A stretch of DNA of 5,292 nt from JBAZCO01 sp041654915. GTDB lineage: Bacteria > Bacillota > Clostridia > Christensenellales > DTU072. The translations under genes and the position numbers were made by a program. Below the pieces are notes generated by a model. The model saw only the letters and a list, made by a program, of their open reading frames with translations, was not told where the DNA came from and ran no database searches. Positions 1 to 4,559 of the stretch are shown here, in pieces; positions within the stretch are counted from its first letter, which is position 1, and each line of letters opens with the position of its first letter. The stretch spans positions 1-5,292 of the forward strand of contig JBAZCO010000111.1 of assembly GCA_041654915.1 (NCBI GenBank), written 5' to 3'.

Positions 1-438
1 ACAGACCCGCTAAAAGAGCCGATAGTGTTCACCCAGCCCGTTGCAGGCGGCGAAATTGTGCAAGACTATGCTATGGAAACCTTGGTATATTGGAGCACAC
101 TAAAGCATTACGCAGTACACAACGGTATAGACTTTGGCGGTGATGACGGTGCGGCAGTGGTGGCGGCATATGCAGGCACGGTAAAGTCGGTGGACTATGA
201 CCCTCTTTACGGCAATGTGGTGACAATAGACCACGGCGAAGGACTAGTCACAAGTTACGGCTCACTTAACGAACCGTTGGTGACAGTAGGGCAAGAGGTA
301 AAAGCGGGCGACCAAATAGGCGGTATGAGCATTTCTGCAAGCAACGAGATGCTGCTAGGACCTCATGTGCATTTTTCAGTCTTTTTGGACGGCGAAGTTG
401 TAAGTCCCTATGACTACCTCCCCGACGGCGATAAATAA
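1..438 (+). CDS. M23 family (LytM-type) metallopeptidase, C-terminal part
   Basis: The frame is open from the first base, so the true start lies outside the window; the GTG at 25 is only the first start-like codon and has no ribosome binding site. The 145 visible residues form one LytM/peptidase M23 domain. Both zinc-site motifs are present: HxxxD in HNGIDFGG (His40 and Asp44 of the visible frame) and HxH in GPHVHFSV (His122 and His124). Between them are the usual beta-sheet signatures GTVKSVDYDPLYGNVVTIDHG and a V.VGQ.VKAGDQIG turn. The family cleaves peptide cross-links in peptidoglycan outside the membrane. The segment before the first motif, and the DPLYG stretch, resemble the SpoIIQ-like proteins that act in engulfment during sporulation, but no N-terminal membrane segment or sporulation neighbour is visible, so SpoIIQ identity is only a possibility. 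All four motif residues are intact, so it is probably catalytic. The gene ends at TAA, 40 bp before a strong terminator. Confidence 0.88.
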   Translation, partial: TDPLKEPIVFTQPVAGGEIVQDYAMETLVYWSTLKHYAVHNGIDFGGDDGAAVVAAYAGTVKSVDYDPLYGNVVTIDHGEGLVTSYGSLNEPLVTVGQEVKAGDQIGGMSISASNEMLLGPHVHFSVFLDGEVVSPYDYLPDGDK

Positions 439-478
439 AATATAGATTAAACACATCTTAAAGAGAAAAACAACAGCT

Positions 479-519
479 AAAAGAGCATCTCAAGAAGCGC
501 ATCTTGAGGTGTTCTTTTT
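479..519. terminator. Bidirectional intrinsic terminator between convergent genes
   Basis: A 13-bp stem (483-495 with 502-514; eleven Watson-Crick pairs and two G-T wobbles) closes a 6-base loop, AGCGCA. It is followed by TTTTT at 515-519. An AAAA at 479-482 pairs with the start of the T run, so the minus-strand transcript also ends in a T tract. It lies between the end of the M23 gene and the end of the DUF488 gene, which converge, and it can serve both. Confidence 0.9.
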
Positions 520-567
520 CCGTTTTAACCCCACAAAATTACAATTATTTATTGTTTTTAATACCGC

Positions 568-1158
568 TCACAAACGGGGTTGCAAGTGTTGGGTGGGCTT
601 AACAGCAGAGGTTGTACGGTTTGCCTCTGGGTAGGATATTGCGCCTGTCAAAAGGATGAGCGCACTTGGGGTGAGCCTTGCGGGTTTTATATTGGTTTCA
701 TTTATTATATGATACACCTTTTTACCTTTGCTAAGCAGGTAGTCGGCAATAATACGGCGATGACATCGCCACCACAACATTTCCGCACACATTATTGCGG
801 AAGGGCGGGTTGCACCCAACATCAAAAGGCGTTTTAGCCCCGCATCAAACTCCTCTCCCATTGCATAGTCAGCATAGCTGTGAAAGCTGTTGTGTGTCCA
901 ATACCCATTTGTTTCTGGCGGAATCACTTTGCTCTTTGCACGAAATCCTCCCAATTCAGGTATGCGTATATATTCTATATCGTATGGGTGTAAAAACTCT
1001 TGCAACTTATCCTCATTGTAGTCGGGGTTAGTTCTTGAGCGTGGTACAGAGCGCACATCAACAAGCAAACTAATGTTTTGCGATTTAAGGAGAAACACAA
1101 ACTCATCCATTTGCCGTGTAGCGTGTCCAATAGTATAAAAAGTGTCTTGATTATTCAT
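568..1158 (-). CDS. DUF488 domain-containing protein
   Basis: This 196-residue protein carries the DUF488 signature along its length: TIGHAT at 9-14, LVDVRSVPRSR at 32-42, LGGFR at 69-73, NGYW at 84-87, SYADYAMGEEF at 94-104, MCAEMLWWRCHR at 123-134 and RLTPSA at 161-166. The conserved Cys124, Glu126, Cys132 and His133 suggest a metal or catalytic site. The biochemical function of the family is not established, so none is assigned. It has no signal peptide or membrane segment and should be cytoplasmic. The length is near the family's usual size, with a tail of about 25 unconserved residues rich in Ser, Thr and Pro. The ATG at 1158 puts the first motif at residue 9, as expected; the upstream AGG (CTAGGTTGGCTT before ATG) is only a weak ribosome binding site. 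It is transcribed alone, divergently from the DUF554 gene, and ends just before the bidirectional terminator. Confidence 0.9.
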   Translation of the reverse strand: MNNQDTFYTIGHATRQMDEFVFLLKSQNISLLVDVRSVPRSRTNPDYNEDKLQEFLHPYDIEYIRIPELGGFRAKSKVIPPETNGYWTHNSFHSYADYAMGEEFDAGLKRLLMLGATRPSAIMCAEMLWWRCHRRIIADYLLSKGKKVYHIINETNIKPARLTPSALILLTGAISYPEANRTTSAVKPTQHLQPRL

Positions 1159-1225
1159 AAGCCAACCTAGTATCAGTAGTATATATCATTGCGAATATAT
1201 AATACGCTGTTTAGGCTATATATTG

Positions 1226-1254
1226 TTGCAACTATCCTTATAATTTGATATAAT
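1226..1254 (+). promoter_or_regulatory. Probable sigma-A promoter for the DUF554 gene
   Basis: TTGCAA (1226-1231) and a perfect TATAAT (1249-1254) are separated by 17 bp. Transcription would start near 1261 and give a leader of about 143 bases before the ATG at 1404. A second TATAAT at 1315-1320 lacks a good -35 box, but could be an alternative start with a shorter leader. The region is very AT-rich, so chance matches are a concern. Confidence 0.6.
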
Positions 1255-1315
1255 ATATATAAGATAAGCTAAAAAGCTTTATTATATTATTCTCGAAACA
1301 AAATCATAATACAGT

Positions 1316-1344
1316 ATAATATTTGGATAAAATGTGGGAGACAA
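1316..1344 (-). promoter_or_regulatory. Possible promoter for the DUF488 gene
   Basis: On the minus strand TTGTCT (1344-1339) is followed after 17 bp by TATTAT (1321-1316). This matches the consensus at 4 of 6 and 5 of 6 positions. It would give a leader of about 150 bases for the DUF488 gene. The region's AT content makes such matches common, and nothing better was found closer to the start. Confidence 0.3.
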
Positions 1345-1403
1345 TTTGTTTTTTGCATATTTTTTTGCTTGTCTAATAATAGTTTTTTTAAGAGGTAGTA
1401 TAT

Positions 1404-2186
1404 ATGCCAATAGGCGTGATAATCAATTGTTTGTCGGTGTTTTTAGGCGGATTAATAGGCGCATTGCTTGGTAAAAAAATACCTTCCAAACTTCGCAAGG
1501 CTTTGCCGCCGATATTTGGCGTGGCATCAATGGCAATGGGAATAGGCGCAATAATAAAAATGCACACCTTACCCGCAGTAGTCCTTGCATTAATTTTGGG
1601 TAGCGGTATAGGTATATTAATAGGTATAGAAAACTTGTTAGAAAAATCCGTGCTAAAAATTCAAAAGCCAATGGAACGGTTGCTTGCCAAAAATAAAGGC
1701 ACTAACCTAATCGAAACAGATACAAGCCTAATCGAAACAGGCATAAGCTCAATCGAAAATAAAACACCTCAGCAAGACGATTTTATAGAGAAGTTTGTAA
1801 GTTTGGTCGTGCTTTTTTGCGCAAGCGGCACGGGTATATTCGGCGCTCTTACCGAGGGTATGACGGGTGACTACACAGTACTTTTAGCAAAGTCTATGCT
1901 AGACTTCTTTAGCGCCGCTATATTTGCCGCCTCCCTAGGCTATCTTGTGGCGGCAATAGCTTTGCCCCAAGCGGCGATAATGCTGCTACTATTCTTTAGC
2001 GCAACCTTTATAATGCCGCTCACCACCCCCCAAATGCTTGCCGACTTTACCGCACTAGGCGGAATAATAATGCTTGCTACAGGCTTTCGCATTAGCGGCA
2101 TAAGAAACTTCCCCGTCGCAAATATGCTCCCCGCCTTCATCCTTGTTATGCCATTGTCTTATTTATGGAGTGTATTGCCTATTTAA
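1404..2186 (+). CDS. DUF554 family membrane protein (YdfK/YqgA type)
   Basis: The product has 260 residues and about seven or eight hydrophobic segments, roughly at 1-23, 32-51, 57-77, 127-148, 158-185, 190-208, 213-230 and 240-258. The family core is clear at 140-169: SGTGIFGALTEGMTGDY followed by LLAKSMLDFFSA. The N-terminus, with INCLSVFLGGLIGALLG, is also typical. These are integral membrane proteins of unproven function; B. subtilis YdfK and E. coli YqgA are named members, and a transporter role is only presumed. The ATG is preceded by AGAGGT at 1391-1396 with 7-base spacing, which fixes the start. The central hydrophilic loop (about 78-126) is longer than I expect for the family and holds a heptapeptide tandem repeat, listed separately. 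The gene stands alone, with its own promoter, and no clear terminator follows it. Confidence 0.9.
   Translation: MPIGVIINCLSVFLGGLIGALLGKKIPSKLRKALPPIFGVASMAMGIGAIIKMHTLPAVVLALILGSGIGILIGIENLLEKSVLKIQKPMERLLAKNKGTNLIETDTSLIETGISSIENKTPQQDDFIEKFVSLVVLFCASGTGIFGALTEGMTGDYTVLLAKSMLDFFSAAIFAASLGYLVAAIALPQAAIMLLLFFSATFIMPLTTPQMLADFTALGGIIMLATGFRISGIRNFPVANMLPAFILVMPLSYLWSVLPI
1707..1769 (+). repeat. 21-bp in-frame tandem repeat in the DUF554 gene
   Basis: Two units (1707-1727 and 1728-1748) differ at only 3 of 21 bases, and a third, decayed unit follows (1749-1769) that keeps AATCGAAA. They encode LIETDTS, LIETGIS and SIENKTP, residues 102-122, in the hydrophilic loop between the two halves of the membrane protein. 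Being a multiple of three, the repeat can expand or contract without breaking the frame. Confidence 0.85.
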
Positions 2187-2254
2187 ACTCCAAGCAAATA
2201 CAAACATTTTTATACTGCTTGTTATAATAACGGCTCTGACCTTTTTATTTAAAC

Positions 2255-2292
2255 TTACAGTCAAAAGTCCAAAGCATCTTTGTTACCTGTAA
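2255..2292. repeat. Nested inverted repeat (possible structured RNA or operator)
   Basis: An outer pair TTACAG (2255-2260) and CTGTAA (2287-2292) encloses an inner perfect hairpin CAAAG-CAT-CTTTG (2270-2282). Internal bulges of 9 and 4 bases separate the two stems. There is no following T run, so it does not look like a terminator. It is about 60-100 bp downstream of the DUF554 stop and about 200 bp upstream of padR. Function is unknown, and chance is possible. Confidence 0.35.
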
Positions 2293-2431
2293 TATATAGA
2301 TTATACCATAGTAATAATGAAAAGGGTTAAACTGCTGAATAGTATGATTTTACACAATTTTTACAATATAGCTGGGTTTTTTCATTAAATACCCAAACAA
2401 AACCATGCAATATAAAATATTTTGAATTTAA

Positions 2432-2456
2432 ACTATAATTTTATTGACAATATAGT
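2432..2456. promoter_or_regulatory. Candidate operator around the padR -35 box
   Basis: ACTATA (2432-2437) and TATAGT (2451-2456) form an inverted repeat with a 13-bp gap that encloses the -35 hexamer. The -35 box itself lies in a smaller palindrome, TATTG-A-CAATA (2442-2452). PadR repressors commonly bind inverted repeats in their own promoter, so this is the natural candidate site. The half-sites are short and AT-rich. Confidence 0.4.
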
Positions 2457-2473
2457 GCGACACACAGTATAAT
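2444..2473 (+). promoter_or_regulatory. Strong sigma-A promoter for the padR operon
   Basis: Perfect TTGACA (2444-2449) and perfect TATAAT (2468-2473) are separated by 18 bp. Transcription should begin about 7 bases after the -10 box, near 2480. That is the first base of the GAGGTG ribosome binding site (2480-2485), leaving a leader of only about 11 bases before the ATG at 2491. Confidence 0.85.
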
Positions 2474-2490
2474 GATAATGAGGTGAAACA

Positions 2491-2835
2491 ATGGCAGAAC
2501 AAAATTTGTTGGATTCGCTCGTTACCGAGTTAAAAAGAGGAACGCTTACCTTGGCGGTACTTGGCAGTTTAGATAAGCCATGTTATGGGTATGAATTATT
2601 ACAGACCTTGCAATCTAAATCATTGGAAATTGAGGCAAACACCCTTTATCCTTTACTTAGGAGATTAGAGGGTCAGGGGCTACTCAGTAGCAAATGGGAC
2701 ACAAGCGAAAGCCGCCCACGCAAATTTTACCATTTAAGCGCTGAGGGCAGTGATATCTTTGGTAAACTGTGCAAGGAGTGGGTTAGCATGAACAAGAGTA
2801 TAGAAAAAATTATTTTTGCAGGAGAACTAAAATGA
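2491..2835 (+). CDS. PadR family transcriptional regulator
   Basis: The 114-residue protein is a small PadR-type winged-helix repressor. It shows the typical order KRGTLTLAVLGSL (15-27), YGYELLQTLQ (32-41), the recognition helix and wing ANTLYPLLRRLEGQGLL (49-65), and then PRKFYHLSAEG (76-86). The C-terminal helix (about 87-110) is short, as in the small PadR subfamily, and would form the dimer. The ATG has GAGGTG five bases upstream. Its TGA shares four bases with the next start (ATGA), so the HAAS-domain gene is translationally coupled to it. This pairing is a recurrent arrangement in Firmicutes, where PadR usually represses its own operon in response to a ligand or envelope stress. The inducer cannot be read from the sequence. 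Inverted repeats around the -35 box fit autoregulation. Confidence 0.95.
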   Translation: MAEQNLLDSLVTELKRGTLTLAVLGSLDKPCYGYELLQTLQSKSLEIEANTLYPLLRRLEGQGLLSSKWDTSESRPRKFYHLSAEGSDIFGKLCKEWVSMNKSIEKIIFAGELK

Positions 2836-3860
2836 AAAAGGATTACATCAAACTTTATGTAGACAATGTGGTTGCTCGACTGCCGCAAAAGGACAGGGAG
2901 GAAGTGCGTAAAGAGCTTAATGCAAATATCTATGATATGCTCTCTGAACACCCTGATTATGCGGAAATCAAGGTCGTATTGGAGGGCTTGGGATCACCAA
3001 AAACCCTTGCGGAAAAATACCGCACGAATCCACGCTATCTTATTTCACCGGCGATTTTTGATAATTATATAAAGGTGCTTTTAATCGGCGTGCCGATTGC
3101 AGCGATTCTCTCTGCCTTTGCGGCTTTTATGATAGCGCTTGTAGGAATAATTTCAAACAATGTTACAGATATATCAGATATGATGTCCGAACTTATAGGG
3201 GAGTTTGTATCCGCCCTGTATTCGGGCGCTATTTATGCCGCCGTAATGATTACACTCGGCTTTATAATATACGAGCATACAAATAAAACCATAAAAAAAG
3301 AAAAGCCTAAAAAATGGGAGATAGAGAATTTAAAAGATGTCAACTTAGGTCCTGAAAGCATTTCATTGACAAGCAGCGTGGCGAGCATTGTCGTTATCGT
3401 ATGTATATCGGTATTCTTTATGTTATTGTCGGCGGGCATACTACCAAACTTTATTTGGATTAAACACAATGGCTTAGAGGTATACAGCTTTTTCTCTAAA
3501 GAATTTTTTAGGCACTGTCTGTATATAATACCTATTTTAGCGACGGCAGGCATATTTACAGATATACTAAAAATAAAATACCGCAAGTGGACAAAGGGCA
3601 TATTATATTCGGTTATTGTCACAAGTGTTATTTATGTAGCATCATTCATTTTTATTTTTATGCGTCCGCAAATACTGAGTGTAGAGTTTATAGAGTTTTT
3701 AAAGTCTTTGCCTGTGGATTCGCCCGTCGTAATTGATTCACTGACCAGCGGAAGAGGCATTGCCATTGTAACAATTTCCATCGTAGTTATTATCTCTCTA
3801 ATAAGTATAGGACAGTCGGTATACCAGCTTTTAAGGATGAAAAAGGATAATACTGTGTAA
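2832..3860 (+). CDS. HAAS-domain (DUF1700-like) multi-pass membrane protein
   Basis: The first 70 or so residues of this 342-residue protein match the HAAS/DUF1700-type cytoplasmic helical domain found next to PadR regulators: YIKLYVDNVVARLP (5-18), a charged helix with REEVRKELNANIYDM, then LEGLGSPKTLAEKYR (50-64). Six probable membrane segments follow, near 81-107, 128-147, 181-205, 228-247, 256-277 and 309-330. A basic loop (about 150-163) and a short KKDNTV tail complete it. No catalytic motif is visible. The start is fixed by AGGAG at 2820-2824 with 7-base spacing, inside the end of padR, and by the ATGA overlap. The family is thought to act in signalling or as a membrane partner of the PadR-controlled module, but its biochemical role is unknown. 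The membrane half is less conserved than the N-terminal domain, and I cannot place it in a named transporter family. No terminator follows it directly. Confidence 0.85.
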   Translation: MKKDYIKLYVDNVVARLPQKDREEVRKELNANIYDMLSEHPDYAEIKVVLEGLGSPKTLAEKYRTNPRYLISPAIFDNYIKVLLIGVPIAAILSAFAAFMIALVGIISNNVTDISDMMSELIGEFVSALYSGAIYAAVMITLGFIIYEHTNKTIKKEKPKKWEIENLKDVNLGPESISLTSSVASIVVIVCISVFFMLLSAGILPNFIWIKHNGLEVYSFFSKEFFRHCLYIIPILATAGIFTDILKIKYRKWTKGILYSVIVTSVIYVASFIFIFMRPQILSVEFIEFLKSLPVDSPVVIDSLTSGRGIAIVTISIVVIISLISIGQSVYQLLRMKKDNTV

Positions 3861-4047
3861 TATCGTTAGAGAAAATAATTGACGGATTAAAAGCTTTAAA
3901 GTCGGGCAATGTCTTAGAGAAAATTTTAAAAAGCGAAATTTCAGCAAGTGAAAAAAATTGCAGAGAAATTATTAGAATTAGACACCAAACCGCTGCATTC
4001 ACGGGATAAAAGGGCAAAAAGGGGCGAAAGCTGCTTGTTAAATGAGA
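3851..4047 (+). pseudogene. Possible frameshifted remnant of an unknown gene
   Basis: A frame open from 3851 to the TAA at 4007-4009 has coding-like composition, with pieces such as SLEKIIDGLKALKSG and NVLEKILKSEISASE, but no start codon with a ribosome binding site. At a run of seven A (3950-3956) the reading would continue sensibly in another frame as KIAEKLLELDTKPLHSR if one A were removed. That second frame runs on without a stop into the antisense of the tRNA, so its real end is unclear. The predicted peptide is a helical, charged segment with LEKI repeated 17 residues apart. I do not recognise the family. It may be the tail of a lost third gene of the padR operon or debris beside the tRNA, or it may be non-coding. 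Confidence 0.3.
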
Positions 4048-4076
4048 ACGAGGACCAACGGTTAGTTAATCCTCGT
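4048..4076 (-). terminator. Stem-loop after tRNA-Gln
   Basis: A 12-bp stem (4048-4059 with 4065-4076) with a 5-base loop lies 7 bp beyond the encoded CCA. On the minus strand it has ten Watson-Crick pairs and two T-G wobbles; on the plus strand those two become A-C mismatches, so it fits the minus strand better. The following bases, TCTCATTT, make a poor T tract, so it may be an inefficient terminator or a processing signal. It could also face transcripts coming from the HAAS-domain gene. Confidence 0.6.
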
Positions 4077-4083
4077 ATATCGG

Positions 4084-4157
4084 TGGCAGGAGCAGTAAGA
4101 ATCGAACTTACATCAAAGGGGTCAGAGTCCTTTGTGTTACCATTACACTATGCTCCA
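4084..4157 (-). tRNA. tRNA-Gln (anticodon CTG), CCA encoded
   Basis: Read on the minus strand, the 74-base gene folds into a full cloverleaf. The D arm is GTGT-AATGGTA-ACAC, the anticodon loop is CTCTGAC with CTG at 4125-4123, the variable loop is TGAT, and the T arm is GTAAG-TTCGATT-CTTAC. It ends in discriminator G and an encoded CCA. The D arm and anticodon loop are typical of clostridial tRNA-Gln. Two positions are odd: 1-72 is T-T where U-A is usual for Gln, and 31-39 is A-C where A-T is usual. The other pairs are intact, so it is probably functional. No -35/-10 pair is evident in the 96 bp upstream, so it may be transcribed with the DUF1858 gene. Confidence 0.93.
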
Positions 4158-4176
4158 ATATTGGTGATAAAGTTAA

Positions 4177-4253
4177 CTATTCGGCTTGCTCGGCGGCTTT
4201 TAGGGCGGCAACCATTATTTTGGCATCTACACCGTTATGGGTAGTGGGGGTAG
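4177..4253 (-). pseudogene. Partial tandem copy of the 3' end of the DUF1858 gene
   Basis: Bases 4186-4234 match 4263-4311, at an offset of 77 bp, in 47 of 49 positions. Read on the minus strand the copy encodes HNGVDAKIMVAALKAAEQAE and its own TAG at 4177-4179, beside HGVDAETMVAALKAAEQSN-TAG of the intact gene. Upstream of this core a more diverged segment (QLATPTT versus EQAAAA) suggests the duplication began a little earlier. The copy is out of frame with the intact gene, has no start codon and lacks the CLGC region, so it cannot give a working protein. Both substitutions inside the core make the copy richer in A and T, as expected for an unconstrained relic. Confidence 0.85.
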
Positions 4254-4460
4254 CTAGTTGGATTGCTCGGCGGCTTTTAGGGCGGCAACCATTGTTTCGG
4301 CATCTACACCGTGGGCGGCGGCGGCTTGCTCTACCGTTTCCATACGAGCTAAACTGCAACCTAAGCAGTGCATACCAAACCCTTGCAATACTTCTGCCAA
4401 TGCCTCGGCATTGTCCGATTGCAATAAATCGATGATTAACATTTCTTTAGTTATGTCCAT
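4254..4460 (-). CDS. DUF1858 (CLGC redox-disulfide type) small protein
   Basis: This 68-residue protein matches the DUF1858 domain, also described as a hybrid-cluster-protein-associated redox disulfide domain. It begins MDITKEMLIIDLL and carries the diagnostic GMHCLGCSLARMETVEQAA (29-47), with the Cys32-x-x-Cys35 pair; the tail is Ala-rich. It is cytoplasmic, and its role is presumed to be redox or metal-cluster related; no hybrid cluster protein gene is visible here. The ATG at 4460 is chosen because AAGGAG lies 10 bases before it and the length fits the family. A TTG at 4490 would also be in frame, but it lies at or ahead of the predicted transcription start and would place the ribosome binding site inside the gene. 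The gene has its own promoter, about 100 bp after the AEC permease gene, and ends 96 bp before the tRNA. Confidence 0.92.
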   Translation of the reverse strand: MDITKEMLIIDLLQSDNAEALAEVLQGFGMHCLGCSLARMETVEQAAAAHGVDAETMVAALKAAEQSN

Positions 4461-4494
4461 AAAGAGGTTTCTCCTTGTAATTTCTTTCAACTTT

Positions 4495-4523
4495 AGTATA
4501 CATCAGGGGATGAAAAATAACAA
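4495..4523 (-). promoter_or_regulatory. Probable promoter of the DUF1858 gene
   Basis: On the minus strand TTGTTA (4523-4518) and TATACT (4500-4495) are separated by 17 bp. Transcription would start near 4488 and give a 28-base leader containing AAGGAG before the ATG at 4460. This supports the ATG over the upstream TTG as the start codon. Confidence 0.65.
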
Positions 4524-4559
4524 CTATTTTAGGGTAACATCATACCGCTTGCCCGTCTT

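Larger units (their letters stand above)
2187..2490. other. AT-rich intergenic region
   Basis: This 304-bp stretch has no convincing open frame. It holds a nested inverted repeat at 2255-2292 and the padR promoter near its right end. CAAGCA/TGCTTG just after the DUF554 stop could form a weak hairpin, but it has a 19-base loop and no T tract, so I do not call it a terminator. TGGGT (2373-2377) and ACCCA (2391-2395) form another short inverted pair. Nothing else is recognisable. Confidence 0.6.

Noticed and set aside
580..1031. Plus-strand open frames opposite the DUF488 gene
   Set aside because: They are Cys/His-rich antisense shadows with no ribosome binding site, opposite a well-supported family.
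4084..4157. The tRNA as a phage or element attachment site
   Set aside because: No integrase gene, and no direct repeat of the tRNA 3' end, is present in the window.
3948..4244. A 98-residue plus-strand gene starting with GTG
   Set aside because: Its second half is the antisense of the tRNA-Gln gene and of the relic repeat. Only the first part could be a coding remnant.
4177..4359. A separate 60-residue minus-strand gene
   Set aside because: Its first half is an Arg-rich out-of-frame reading of the DUF1858 gene, and its end is the duplicated tail.
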